Below, piece after piece: positions 29,953 through 39,361 of a stretch of 64,000 bases of DNA. How positions within the stretch are numbered: the stretch's first letter is position 1; each line of letters begins with the position of its first letter. Source of the stretch: JAJCYL01 sp965206015 (GTDB lineage: Bacteria; Bacteroidota; Bacteroidia; Cytophagales; Cyclobacteriaceae). The position numbers and the translations under genes are program-made. The notes beneath the pieces were generated by a model. The model searched no databases, was not told where the DNA came from, and worked only from the letters and a program-made list of their open reading frames with translations. The DNA is taken from NCBI GenBank assembly GCA_965206015.1, contig CBDBIW010000016.1, positions 372,001 to 436,000 on the forward strand, read 5' to 3'.

Positions 29953-30099
29953 CACTAATTCCTGATCTTGTTTCTTACTGACAACTGTAAACAAGAAGCA
30001 TTTTATGCCGTCAAGTAATAAACTAATAAACCAATCAACGGCTATTGTTAATTCTTAATTCGAACCTATCTTTAGGCCCAGAAAATATAAAGTTAGGTT

Positions 30100-31272
30100 A
30101 TGTCGGGATGTGGGTCGTGTAGTTCAATTACTACACCTGAAGATAAGACAGCAGGATGCCAAAATAATGGTGGATGCTTGACTGGTGGATGTAATAAATT
30201 AAACGTCTTCGATTGGCTTTCTAATATGGATATGCCGGTAGCCGATAGATTTGACATAATAGAAGTCAGGTTCAAGAACGGTCGAAAGGATTTCTTTCGC
30301 AATGTTGAAAAACTGGATTTAACCACAGGTGATGCGGTAATTGTTGATGTGCCAAATGGACATCATGTGGGCTATGTTTCTCTGCAGGGGGAATTGGTTC
30401 GGTTACAAATGATGAAAAAAAATGTCGCCAATGATAACGAATTAAAAACCATTTATCGGATTGCCAGTCAGCGGGATCTTAAAAAATTCACTTCGGTCCA
30501 AAATCGTGAAGACTCCACCCTTTATAAAACAAGAGAGATAATTGAAGAATTGAAGTTGGAAATGAAATTGACCGATGTTGAATTTCAAGCAGACAACACG
30601 AAGGCCACATTTTTTTATTCAGCTGAGGATAGAGTTGATTTCAGAGAACTTATTAAGCGACTGGCAGGAGAATTCAAAATCCGTGTTGAAATGCGACAGA
30701 TAAGTTTGCGTCAGGAGGCAAGTCATATTGGTGGCATCGGGTCATGTGGAAGAGAGTTATGCTGTTCGACATGGTTGACGGATTTCAAAAGTGTTTCCAC
30801 TTCCGCTGCCAGGTATCAAAACCTTTCACTTAATCCCAGCAAACTTTCGGGACAATGTGGAAGGTTAAAGTGCTGCCTGAATTATGAGTTGGACACATAT
30901 ATGGATGCCCTTGAAGATATCCCAGAAGTTGAAAAGCCGTTACTAACCGAAAAAGGTGAGGCTAGATTACAAAAAACGGACATCTTCAGGAAAATAATGT
31001 GGTTTGGATATAAAGATGACAATAACTGGCATCCGGTCGATGCCAAAAGAGTGAAAGAAATTATTGAATTGAACTCCAAAGGTAAGAAACCCGTTACCCT
31101 TTTAGTGAATCTTGAAGATCCTGAAAGTACAGTTGGAGACACTCTCAATAGTGACCTTGAGCGATTGGATAAAAAATATAAGATCAGACAATCAGGCAAT
31201 CGGAAAAACAAGAACCGAAATCGCAATAGGAATAGGCCTAGCAGAAACCACCAAAATTCTCCAGAAAATTGA
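30100..31272 (+). CDS. ricT: PSP1/RicT-family protein
   Basis: 390 residues. The N-terminus is Cys-rich (GCGSCSS, GCQNNGGCLTGGC). The PSP1 core contains the conserved block GSCGRELCCSTWL and SGQCGRLKCCLNYE, whose cysteines bind iron-sulfur clusters in the Bacillus RicA-RicF-RicT complex that affects RNA processing. The C-terminus is a basic, disordered NRKNKNRNRNRNRPSRN tail. The stop codon overlaps the TTG start of gldH (TTGA), so the two are translationally coupled, an arrangement I know from other gliding Bacteroidota. Confidence 0.9.
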   Translation: MSGCGSCSSITTPEDKTAGCQNNGGCLTGGCNKLNVFDWLSNMDMPVADRFDIIEVRFKNGRKDFFRNVEKLDLTTGDAVIVDVPNGHHVGYVSLQGELVRLQMMKKNVANDNELKTIYRIASQRDLKKFTSVQNREDSTLYKTREIIEELKLEMKLTDVEFQADNTKATFFYSAEDRVDFRELIKRLAGEFKIRVEMRQISLRQEASHIGGIGSCGRELCCSTWLTDFKSVSTSAARYQNLSLNPSKLSGQCGRLKCCLNYELDTYMDALEDIPEVEKPLLTEKGEARLQKTDIFRKIMWFGYKDDNNWHPVDAKRVKEIIELNSKGKKPVTLLVNLEDPESTVGDTLNSDLERLDKKYKIRQSGNRKNKNRNRNRNRPSRNHQNSPEN

Positions 31273-31742
31273 GACTGGGAATAATCATTTTCTTGCTACT
31301 CCTCATCAATGCCGGATGTGACCAGAACCGGGTTTATGAAGAAAATAAAGATATTCCAGATGCAATCTGGAGAGTAAATGACATTCCAAAGTTTGAATTC
31401 GAAATTGAGGATAATAAGCAATCGTATAGACTTCACTTTAATATCAGAAGTACGTTATCCTACCCCTTTCAAAACATCTATGTAAAGTATAATTTGAGAG
31501 ATAGTGTACATAAGATTCTGAAAACAGAATTGAAGGAATTTCTCCTATTCGATGTCAAAACCGGAGAGCCACAAGGAGGCGGTGTGGGTGACTTATTCGA
31601 TAATAGATTCCTAATCCTTGAGGATTATAATTTCGATTCCCCTGGCCGGTATTCGGTCGATTTCCAACAATTCATGAGGATAGATTCGTTACCTATGATT
31701 GTATCAGTTGGATTGCGGGTGGATATGCCAAATGTGAAGTAA
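31269..31742 (+). CDS. gldH: Gliding motility lipoprotein GldH
   Basis: 157 residues. The start is TTG 31269, overlapping the ricT stop by 4 bp; no ATG is available before the lipoprotein signal (IIFLLLLINAGC, Cys 17). Conserved GldH features: DIPDAIWRVNDIPKFEFEI, YPFQNIYVKYNL and EPQGGGVGDLFDNRF. GldH is an outer-membrane lipoprotein needed for gliding in Flavobacterium johnsoniae, where gliding and type IX secretion are linked. Its presence fits the T9SS sorting domain of the giant surface protein in this window. Confidence 0.88.
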   Translation: MRLGIIIFLLLLINAGCDQNRVYEENKDIPDAIWRVNDIPKFEFEIEDNKQSYRLHFNIRSTLSYPFQNIYVKYNLRDSVHKILKTELKEFLLFDVKTGEPQGGGVGDLFDNRFLILEDYNFDSPGRYSVDFQQFMRIDSLPMIVSVGLRVDMPNVK

Positions 31743-31751
31743 TAAATAGTG

Positions 31752-32861
31752 TTAAGCCGACTTCTTGAAGTACACTTGATTTGCTTCTTTCAATTCTTCA
31801 GGTAAATTTCTCTTATCTCTTACTTTTCTATGATATAAGAAGTCCAAAAGAGAACCAAGGCACACAACTAATGTTATAACGCTTGGGAGAATAATAACAT
31901 CACTCAACTCTCTTCCTCCAATTACAAGAGCCACAAATAAAAGTTGGACTGTTATTAACACAACAGTAGCCCAAGCATGGTTTAGCCCTAGTTTGAGCAG
32001 AACATGGTGAACGTGGTTCTTATCTGGATGCATTGGGGATTTACCTGCAAGGACTCTCTTACAAAATACTCTAAGAGTATCATACAGAGGAATGACAACC
32101 ATTCCTACACCAGTAGCAATAAAAGCATTGAATTTAAAGATAGACTCTGCTGGTAATCTAAAGTTAGAATCTATAAAATATATGGTTGAAGTAGCAAGAA
32201 AAAATCCAATAAGTAAAGATCCAGCATCACCCATAAATATCTTGGACGGAAACCAGTTATAATTCAAAAAGGCTAATAAAGATCCTGCAAAAGCAAAACA
32301 GAAGAAGCTAAAATGTATTTTTCCAATCAACATGAACCACCCACCGAAAAACAATAACGCTATTATCGCCAGTGACGCAGCCAACCCGTCTATTCCGTCA
32401 ATTAGGTTAAACGCATTTGTAACCACTATGAAAGTGAAGGTGGTAAGCAAGAAACTTGTCCAGATTGGAATTTCATACACTCCAAACAGACCATACATAG
32501 ATCGCAGTCTAATATCACAAAAGAATATCAGTAGGGATGAAGCTGCTACTTGTCCAATCAGTTTTTGATTGGCTTTTAAATCAATTAAATCATCCCTTAT
32601 GCCAAGAATAAAGCTTATTATAAGAGCAGAAATGACATATTTAAATTCTCCTATATATACCAGGGGAAGCCACATTATCACGGACAACATGATTCCAAAA
32701 AATATAGGCACTCCACCAATTGACGGTGTTTGCTCTACATGAATCTTTCTGCCACCAGGAGGGTCCAACAAGTTATATTTTCTCAGAACCTTAATGGTTG
32801 CCGGGAAAAGCACAAAACTCACCGCAAAAGAGGTGATAAAGAATAATATACCCCTGTCCAT
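31752..32861 (-). CDS. WecA/MraY-type polyprenyl-phosphate sugar-phosphate transferase
   Basis: 369 residues with about ten membrane helices. The cytoplasmic loops carry the family motifs GIRDDLIDLKANQK (DDxxD), NLIDGIDGLAAS, FMGDAGSLLIGF and the basic HPDKNHVHH loop. The enzyme transfers a UDP-HexNAc-1-phosphate to undecaprenyl phosphate, starting O-antigen, teichoic acid or capsule-like polymer synthesis. It is more like WecA/TagO than MraY because of the PxxGRKIHVEQTPSIGG start. It is convergent with gldH (10-bp gap). Confidence 0.9.
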   Translation of the reverse strand: MDRGILFFITSFAVSFVLFPATIKVLRKYNLLDPPGGRKIHVEQTPSIGGVPIFFGIMLSVIMWLPLVYIGEFKYVISALIISFILGIRDDLIDLKANQKLIGQVAASSLLIFFCDIRLRSMYGLFGVYEIPIWTSFLLTTFTFIVVTNAFNLIDGIDGLAASLAIIALLFFGGWFMLIGKIHFSFFCFAFAGSLLAFLNYNWFPSKIFMGDAGSLLIGFFLATSTIYFIDSNFRLPAESIFKFNAFIATGVGMVVIPLYDTLRVFCKRVLAGKSPMHPDKNHVHHVLLKLGLNHAWATVVLITVQLLFVALVIGGRELSDVIILPSVITLVVCLGSLLDFLYHRKVRDKRNLPEELKEANQVYFKKSA

Positions 32862-32954
32862 AGATAAATATTAGGCCCTAAAGGTAGAAAGAAAGTGAGA
32901 TTATTTTTAAACCATTGATTAATTAAATTATCCTCTCTCACATTTCTTCCCGTC

Positions 32955-33096
32955 CATTAAATAGAATTGAGGTAAGTAGTTACAATTTCGAAGATGAAGT
33001 AAGTGAGGCAATGAAATTCGGGAAAAATACATTGTAGCTCTTAAACCTGAAAACAAACTTTTAAAGAAACTGATAGAAAATAAAGATAGTAGCTAA
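32955..33096 (+). pseudogene. Small coding relic beside cysS
   Basis: A fragment reads NRIEVSSYNFEDEVSEAMKF, then GK, and continues in another frame as YIVALKPENKLLKKLIENKD to a TAA at 33094-33096, so one frameshift lies near 33030. No start codon or family is recognisable. It overlaps the end of cysS on the other strand by 4 bp. The evidence is the amino-acid-like composition only. Confidence 0.3.
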
Positions 33097-34586
33097 GCTT
33101 CTTCGTAAGCCCAGTCAACACCTGATTTCATATCCTTCAAAACAACCCCTTCATCCTTCAGCTTACTCCTTATCTCGTCGACCTTGACATAATCTCTTTT
33201 GTCCTTGGCCTCTCTGTATAAGTCTATTAATATTCCAAGCATATTTTCCGGATCAAAGGATTTTTCTACTTCCAGTCCCAGAACATCTTTGGTAAATGTC
33301 TGGAATGTCTCCCTCATTCGGATAAAAGTCTCCTCTCCTATTTCAGCATAGTGGAGGCTTCCTGTATGAATCGAATTTATCTTTTTCAGTATATTGAATA
33401 AATGACCGATTGTCAATGCCGTATTAAAATCGTCATTCATGGCATAATAGCAATTATCGCACAGCTGATTTATTTGGCTGGCTATTTCATTATTTGGCTC
33501 AATATTTTCTTCTTGGATATAGTGCAGTTGGCCAAGTACTTTCAGACCGTTTAGTAGTTTTCTACATCCCTTTTGGGCAGCCAATAATGCTTCATTCGAA
33601 AAATCCAGCGTACTCGAATAATGAGACTGAAGCATAAAAAACCTGACGGTCATTGGACTATATGGGCGTTCTAACAATTCATGATCCCCGGTTACCAATT
33701 GAGAGGGCAAAAAGGAGTTTTCCAAAGACTTACTCATTTTCTGGCCATTTACCGTGAGCATGTTAGTATGCATCCAGTACTTAACCGGTTCATTTCCTCC
33801 GGCACCAACTGATTGTGCTATTTCACATTCATGGTGTGGAAATTTCAAATCCATTCCTCCTCCGTGAATATCAAAAGTTGCTCCAAGATATTTAGTGCTC
33901 ATTACAGAACATTCCAAATGCCAACCAGGAAAACCATCTCCCCAGGGTGAAGGCCATCTCATGATATGTTCTGGTGAGGCATTTTTCCATAATGCGAAAT
34001 CTAGACCGCTTTTTTTCTCACCCTGTCCGTCCAGTTCCCTGGTGTTAGAATATAAATCTTCTATATTTCGTCCAGAAAGCTTGCCATAATCATGCTCTTT
34101 ATTATATGCCTCAACATCAAAATAGACAGAACCATTTGATACATAAGCGTATCCATTTTCAATAATCTTTGAAATCATATTGATTTGTTCAATAATATGA
34201 CCTGTAGCACTGGGTTCAATGTTCGGTTGCAAAACATTGAAAAGGTCCATCACCTGGTGGAATCCATTGGTGTATTTTTGCACCACTTCCATTGGCTCGA
34301 GATTCTGTAGTTTGGCAATTCTACCAATTTTGTCCTCACCTTCATCAGCATCATTAACCAAATGACCAACATCTGTAATATTTCTTACATATCGGACTTT
34401 ATGCCCTAAATGCAATAAATATCTGTAAACCACGTCGAAACTTATGAAAGTGCGTACGTTTCCCAAATGAACATCATTGTACACGGTAGGTCCACACACA
34501 TACATACCTACAAATGGAGGGTTTATAGGTCCAAAGATTTCCTTTTGCTTGGTTAGTGTATTTAAAATCCTGAGCTGACCTATCAT
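33093..34586 (-). CDS. cysS: Cysteinyl-tRNA synthetase
   Basis: 497 residues, a full-length class I CysRS. HIGH-type motif VYNDVHLGN (residues 34-42), zinc ligands in MYVCGPTVY, WHLECSVMS and PHHECEIAQS, and the KMSKS loop KMSKSLENS. The C-terminal DALR-like helical region is present. It charges tRNA-Cys, whose charging state I propose is read by the leader at 46.7 kb. A TAAATTTG element (-7 type) lies just upstream at 34591-34598 on the minus strand. It is divergent from the rimP operon. Confidence 0.97.
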   Translation of the reverse strand: MIGQLRILNTLTKQKEIFGPINPPFVGMYVCGPTVYNDVHLGNVRTFISFDVVYRYLLHLGHKVRYVRNITDVGHLVNDADEGEDKIGRIAKLQNLEPMEVVQKYTNGFHQVMDLFNVLQPNIEPSATGHIIEQINMISKIIENGYAYVSNGSVYFDVEAYNKEHDYGKLSGRNIEDLYSNTRELDGQGEKKSGLDFALWKNASPEHIMRWPSPWGDGFPGWHLECSVMSTKYLGATFDIHGGGMDLKFPHHECEIAQSVGAGGNEPVKYWMHTNMLTVNGQKMSKSLENSFLPSQLVTGDHELLERPYSPMTVRFFMLQSHYSSTLDFSNEALLAAQKGCRKLLNGLKVLGQLHYIQEENIEPNNEIASQINQLCDNCYYAMNDDFNTALTIGHLFNILKKINSIHTGSLHYAEIGEETFIRMRETFQTFTKDVLGLEVEKSFDPENMLGILIDLYREAKDKRDYVKVDEIRSKLKDEGVVLKDMKSGVDWAYEEA

Positions 34587-34716
34587 GTGACAAATTTATG
34601 AAATAGCGATACCATGCCCGATACTATATTATCTTCAAATTGTTAATCAAGTTAAAAAGAGTCTGCAGAATTCATTTAAATCTAGCCCAATTAATGAATT
34701 GTGCCTGAGTAGTCTT

Positions 34717-34748
34717 ATTGGTTTTGATAGCACTTTCAATTACTTTTG
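34717..34748 (+). promoter_or_regulatory. Promoter of the rimP-nusA-infB operon
   Basis: ATTG at 34717-34720 and TACTTTTG at 34741-34748 are separated by 20 bp and match the Bacteroidota -33/-7 consensus. The predicted transcript start is near 34755. Confidence 0.65.
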
Positions 34749-34758
34749 CAGACAACAG

Positions 34759-34783
34759 AGAGGGCTTAAGGCCCTCTTTTTTG
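34759..34783 (+). terminator. Leader hairpin with T-tract before rimP
   Basis: AGAGGGC / GCCCTCT around a TTAAG loop is followed by a run of six T. It forms a textbook intrinsic terminator, yet lies downstream of the operon promoter and 17 bp before the rimP ATG. It may be an attenuator of the NusA operon or a 5'-end stabiliser. Confidence 0.65.
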
Positions 34784-34799
34784 TGCATTACTATTTTGA

Positions 34800-35246
34800 A
34801 TGACAATAGCCGGGAAGATTAAATCAATTGTTGAGGGATTCATTAACGAAGATTTCTTCGTGGTGGACATCCTTTTGAAAGGAAAAAAGGCAGGGCAAAA
34901 ATTAATCATTCTAATTGATGGCGATAACGGCGTTCCTATAGATCGATGTGTTGCCATTAGTAGATTTTTGTCAACTAAGCTGGATGAGTTGAATATAATG
35001 GAGGGTTCGTACCAGTTGGAGGTCTCTTCTCCGGGATTGGATCATCCCATAAAATTGAAGAGACAATTCGTAAAAAATCAGGGACGGACGATAAGGGTAG
35101 AAACAGAAAGTGAGGAGGTGACAGGTAAATTAATTGAGGTGAATGATTTGTTAACCTTGGAAGTTCAGGAAAAGAAACATGTAAATAAGATTGAAATACC
35201 ATTTAATCAAATTATTAAAGCAAATGTTTTAGTGTCATTTAAGTAA
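34800..35246 (+). CDS. rimP: Ribosome maturation factor RimP
   Basis: 148 residues, typical of RimP. Two-domain layout: an N-terminal alpha/beta domain (FVVDILLKGKKAGQKLIILI, then DGDNGVPIDRCVAISR) and a C-terminal SH3-like barrel. The conserved YQLEVSSPGLDHPIKLKRQF block is present. It assists 30S subunit assembly. It is the first gene of the rimP-nusA-infB operon, with 1 bp between its stop and the nusA start. Confidence 0.95.
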   Translation: MTIAGKIKSIVEGFINEDFFVVDILLKGKKAGQKLIILIDGDNGVPIDRCVAISRFLSTKLDELNIMEGSYQLEVSSPGLDHPIKLKRQFVKNQGRTIRVETESEEVTGKLIEVNDLLTLEVQEKKHVNKIEIPFNQIIKANVLVSFK

Positions 35247-35247
35247 G

Positions 35248-36489
35248 ATGGAAAGCAATACATTAATCGAATCGTTTGCAGATTTTGCAAAACAAAAGAA
35301 TGTCGATCGTCCAACGATGATCCGAATACTTGATGAAGTCTTTAGAACATTGATCCGTAAAAAATACGAACATGATGGCAACTTTGACATCATTATCAAT
35401 GCTGATAAAGGGGATTTGGAAATCTGGAGGTTTAGGGAAATTGTGGATGATAATTCAGAAGATATTTGGGATCATGACAAAATCTGCTTAACAGATGCAA
35501 GAAAGACTGAGCCTGATTTTGAAATTGGTGAAGAAGTAGCCGAAGAATTAACTCTGGAAAGTTTTGGTCGTCGAGCAGTATTAATGGCCAGACAAACGTT
35601 GATGCAGAAAGTTAAAGATCTTGAGAAAGACATCGTTTTTCAGAAATACAAAGATTTATTAGGAGAAATAATCTCTGGAGAAGTTTACCAAATTCTTAGC
35701 CGTGAAGTCCTCCTCATTGATGTTGAGGGTAATGAGCTGATCATCCCAAAATCCGAGCAAATTCATAAGGATAGGTATCGCAAGAGTGAATCAGTTAGAG
35801 CCATTGTTCATCGCGTTGAAATGGTCAATGGAAATCCGAGGATCATTCTTTCAAGAACAACTCCCACTTTTCTGGAAAGACTTTTTGAAAGTGAGGTGCC
35901 TGAAGTTTATGACGGGTTAATTACCATTAAAAAGGCTGTTCGAGAACCTGGAGAAAGAGCTAAAGTTGCAGTTGAGTCTTATGATGACAGGATAGATCCA
36001 GTAGGAGCTTGTGTTGGAATGAAGGGGTCAAGAATTCATGCCATCGTGCGGGAATTGCAGAATGAAAATATAGACGTAATCAATTTCACCGAGAATAAAG
36101 ACCTCTATGTCACCCGAGCACTAAGTCCGGCCAAGATTTTGAATATGAAAATTGATGAAGAAAAAGGGCGTATATCAGTTTTCCTCAAACCGGACCAGGT
36201 ATCTCTTGCAATCGGTAAAGGTGGGCAAAACATTAAATTAGCCAGCCGATTAGTCGGGTTAGAAATAGATGTATTCAGAGAACTTAATGGAAAAGAGGAA
36301 GAAGATGTAGTGCTTGATGAATTCTCGGACGAAATTGAAGCCTGGGTGATTAGTGAATTTAGGAAAATTGGCCTTGATACTGCTAAAAGTGTGATTGGGG
36401 TTTCAAAGGATGACCTAATCCGTAGAACGGATTTGGAAGAAGAAACAGTAAATAATGTCCTTAAGATTTTGCAGAAAGAATTTGAATAG
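35248..36489 (+). CDS. nusA: Transcription factor NusA
   Basis: 413 residues: an N-terminal RNA polymerase-binding domain (about 1-130), an S1 domain (about 135-200; GEIISGEVYQILSREVLLID), two KH domains (VGACVGMKGSRIHAIVREL, VSLAIGKGGQNIKLASRLV) and a short C-terminal helical segment rather than the long acidic repeats of Escherichia coli. NusA controls pausing and termination, which makes the terminator-like hairpin in front of its own operon of interest. It is in an operon with rimP and infB. Confidence 0.96.
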   Translation: MESNTLIESFADFAKQKNVDRPTMIRILDEVFRTLIRKKYEHDGNFDIIINADKGDLEIWRFREIVDDNSEDIWDHDKICLTDARKTEPDFEIGEEVAEELTLESFGRRAVLMARQTLMQKVKDLEKDIVFQKYKDLLGEIISGEVYQILSREVLLIDVEGNELIIPKSEQIHKDRYRKSESVRAIVHRVEMVNGNPRIILSRTTPTFLERLFESEVPEVYDGLITIKKAVREPGERAKVAVESYDDRIDPVGACVGMKGSRIHAIVRELQNENIDVINFTENKDLYVTRALSPAKILNMKIDEEKGRISVFLKPDQVSLAIGKGGQNIKLASRLVGLEIDVFRELNGKEEEDVVLDEFSDEIEAWVISEFRKIGLDTAKSVIGVSKDDLIRRTDLEEETVNNVLKILQKEFE

Positions 36490-36555
36490 CCTTTATTGAT
36501 AATATAAGGCCTGTTCAGAAATTGAGATAACTTTGTTGTAATAATTTATTCTAAT

Positions 36556-39339
36556 ATGATGAGACTCGGTCAGGTAGCGAGGAAATTGAATGTAGGTATG
36601 TATACCATTATTGAACACCTTGAGAAAAAGGGGTTCAACATGGATAGTAGTCCCAATTCAAAAATAGACGCTGAACAGTATGACATGCTGGCCAAGGAAT
36701 TTCATGATTCTGCCCAGGAGAAAGAAGAGGCTTCAGGCCTTACCATTGGCACCCATCATGAAAATAACTTAGTTATTGATTTTAAATCGTCCCAAGAGGT
36801 TAGGCGAAAAGCAGATGATCAGGAAATCTTTATCAAAAACCTGTCATCTAGTGAGGTAAGTCATCCAGAGGACATGGAATCTGAAAAAGACACACCAGAG
36901 AAAGACGAACCTAAGCAGGAAGAACTCGAAAAGGGCGATGTAGATCGACCAAAGCTGGAAGGCATCAAAATACTTGGGAAAATTGACCTTGATAAGAAAA
37001 AGTCACCAGCGGAGAGTGAGAAAAAACCTACAATTGAAGAACCAATAACTGAGGCAAAAGCCGTCGAAGAAGACAACAAGGAGGATACTACAGATACCAC
37101 CGTAGCCACTGAATTAGCAACTAAAGAAGAATTGCCAGCGGATGTTAAAGCTGACACCAATCCCAAAGATAGCCTTATTGAAGCTAAAGCAGATTCTTTA
37201 AAAGGTTTAACAGTAGTTGGAAAGATCAATTTACCAGCGAAACTGAAGAAAAAAGAGGAGCCAGTGGCGTCCTCAGATGTTAAAAATGATGCAAAGAAGA
37301 AAAGAAAAAGAAAAAGAATAGGGTTTGTTCGAGGTGGGCAAAGGCTAAAGCAAGATGATGCCAGACCAGGACAAGCTAGACGACCGGGCGGGTCAGGTGG
37401 ACCAACTGACGGAAAAAGACAGCAAAGAGAAGAGCTCTCGGACAAAGAAATCCAGGAGAAAATTAAAGCAACACTTGCAAAATTAAGTGGTGGCTCCAAG
37501 TCCGGAACCAATAGGGCAAAATACCGAAGAGAGAAGCGATCTGCTCAGGCCGAGCAGCGAGAAACTGATCTGGAAGCTCAAAGCGAATCGAAAGAATTAA
37601 GAGTTACTGAATTCATTTCAGCCAATGACCTGGCTAGTCTAATGGATGTTAGTGTCAATAATGTGATTTCAGCATGTATGTCGCTTGGAATGTTTGTTTC
37701 AATCAATCAACGCCTTGATGCAGAAACAATCACCATTATTGCTGACGAATTCGGGTATGAAGTAAGTTTCTCTACTTCTGAAGAAGAAGTGGAAATTGAA
37801 GAAGTGGAAGATGCTGAAGAAACTCTGGAAGACAGAGCCCCGATTGTGACTATAATGGGTCATGTCGACCATGGAAAGACCTCGCTACTGGACTATATCC
37901 GAGAGTCAAAAATTACAGAGGGTGAAGCAGGTGGTATAACCCAGCATATCGGTGCATATGATGTTATGACCAGTACAGGTCACAAGATTGCATTTCTTGA
38001 CACTCCGGGCCACGAAGCTTTTACCGCCATGCGGGCAAGAGGTGCAAAAGTGACTGATGTAGTTATTATTGTGATAGCCGCTGACGATGGCGTGATGCCT
38101 CAAACCAAGGAGGCAATAAATCATGCCAAGGTAGCTGGTGTACCAATGGTAATTGCACTAAATAAAGTGGATCGCCCCAATTCCAATCCAGATAAGATTA
38201 AGGAAGAACTGTCAGCCATTAATATCCTTGTGGAGGATTGGGGTGGAAAATATCAGTGCCAGGAAGTTTCGGCCAAAACTGGTCAAGGCATAGACGAATT
38301 GTTAGAAAAAGTCCTATTGGAGGCTGAAATACTTGAACTGAAAGCTAATCCTAATAAAAATGCGGTAGGTACAGTAATTGAAACCTCACTTGACAAGGGC
38401 AGAGGTTATCTGACTACTATGCTGATTCAGGCAGGAACTTTGAGGGTTGGGGATGTGATTATAGCAGGTGGTAACTATGGTAAAGTGAAGGCCATGTTTG
38501 ATTATAAGGGTAAACAACCTAAGGAAGCAGGGCCATCAACACCAGTATTGGTCTTAGGTCTCGACGGGGCACCTCAATCTGGTGATAAGATACATATAAC
38601 AGATAGCGAGCGAGAAGCCCGGGAAATAGCAACAAAGCGTGGCCAGATCAATCGTGAGCAGAGTATGCGGACTAAAAAGCATATTACGCTTGATGAAATT
38701 GGCCGCAGATTGGCAATTGGCTCATTTAAAGAACTTAATATTATTGTAAAAGGTGATGTCGACGGCTCCGTTGAAGCACTTTCTGATTCGTTATTGAAGT
38801 TATCAACTGAAGAGGTCCAAATAAACATTATTCATAAAGAAGTAGGCCAGATTTCAGAGTCGGATGTTTTATTGGCTTCAGTTTCTGATGCCATTGTAGT
38901 TGGTTTCCAAGTAAGACCATCAGCAAGTGCCAGAAAAATCGCCGAAAACGAGCAAATTGAAATACGTCTGTACTCCATCATTTATGATGCGATCAATGAG
39001 ATCAAAGATGCGATGGAAGGACTTCTTGAACCAACTGTTGAAGAGGTAATTACCGGAAATGCTGAAGTTCGAGAGGTCTTCAAGATTTCAAAATTTGGCA
39101 CTGTTGCTGGATGTATGGTTACAGATGGTACTCTCAAACGCTCAAATAAAGTGCGCTTAGTGCGAGACGGAATTGTTCTTCACACTGGAGATATTAACCA
39201 GCTCAAGAGATTCAAGGAAGACGTTCAGGAAATCAAACAAAATTTTGAATGTGGAATTAGCATTAAAGGTTTTAATAATGTTGAAATGGGCGACATCATA
39301 GAAGGGTTTACCCAAAAAGAAGTTAAACGAACACTTTAG
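36556..39339 (+). CDS. infB: Translation initiation factor IF-2
   Basis: 927 residues. The IF2-N helical domain (MMRLGQVARKLNVGMYTIIE) is followed by a long charged linker (about 60-350) typical of Bacteroidota IF-2. A second IF2-N-like helix (ISANDLASLMDVSVNNVISA) precedes the GTPase: G1 GHVDHGKTSLLD, G3 DTPGHEAF, G4 NKVD. Domains II-IV are complete to the C-terminus (FNNVEMGDIIEGF). It delivers initiator tRNA to the ribosome. It lies 66 bp after nusA and is the last gene of the operon. Confidence 0.97.
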   Translation: MMRLGQVARKLNVGMYTIIEHLEKKGFNMDSSPNSKIDAEQYDMLAKEFHDSAQEKEEASGLTIGTHHENNLVIDFKSSQEVRRKADDQEIFIKNLSSSEVSHPEDMESEKDTPEKDEPKQEELEKGDVDRPKLEGIKILGKIDLDKKKSPAESEKKPTIEEPITEAKAVEEDNKEDTTDTTVATELATKEELPADVKADTNPKDSLIEAKADSLKGLTVVGKINLPAKLKKKEEPVASSDVKNDAKKKRKRKRIGFVRGGQRLKQDDARPGQARRPGGSGGPTDGKRQQREELSDKEIQEKIKATLAKLSGGSKSGTNRAKYRREKRSAQAEQRETDLEAQSESKELRVTEFISANDLASLMDVSVNNVISACMSLGMFVSINQRLDAETITIIADEFGYEVSFSTSEEEVEIEEVEDAEETLEDRAPIVTIMGHVDHGKTSLLDYIRESKITEGEAGGITQHIGAYDVMTSTGHKIAFLDTPGHEAFTAMRARGAKVTDVVIIVIAADDGVMPQTKEAINHAKVAGVPMVIALNKVDRPNSNPDKIKEELSAINILVEDWGGKYQCQEVSAKTGQGIDELLEKVLLEAEILELKANPNKNAVGTVIETSLDKGRGYLTTMLIQAGTLRVGDVIIAGGNYGKVKAMFDYKGKQPKEAGPSTPVLVLGLDGAPQSGDKIHITDSEREAREIATKRGQINREQSMRTKKHITLDEIGRRLAIGSFKELNIIVKGDVDGSVEALSDSLLKLSTEEVQINIIHKEVGQISESDVLLASVSDAIVVGFQVRPSASARKIAENEQIEIRLYSIIYDAINEIKDAMEGLLEPTVEEVITGNAEVREVFKISKFGTVAGCMVTDGTLKRSNKVRLVRDGIVLHTGDINQLKRFKEDVQEIKQNFECGISIKGFNNVEMGDIIEGFTQKEVKRTL

Positions 39340-39361
39340 AATCTGTAATCCTTAAAAACCC

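Noticed and set aside
36861..37511. 216-residue minus-strand frame inside infB
   Set aside because: It is a shadow of the charged, Ser-poor IF-2 linker on the other strand; low complexity, no homology pattern.
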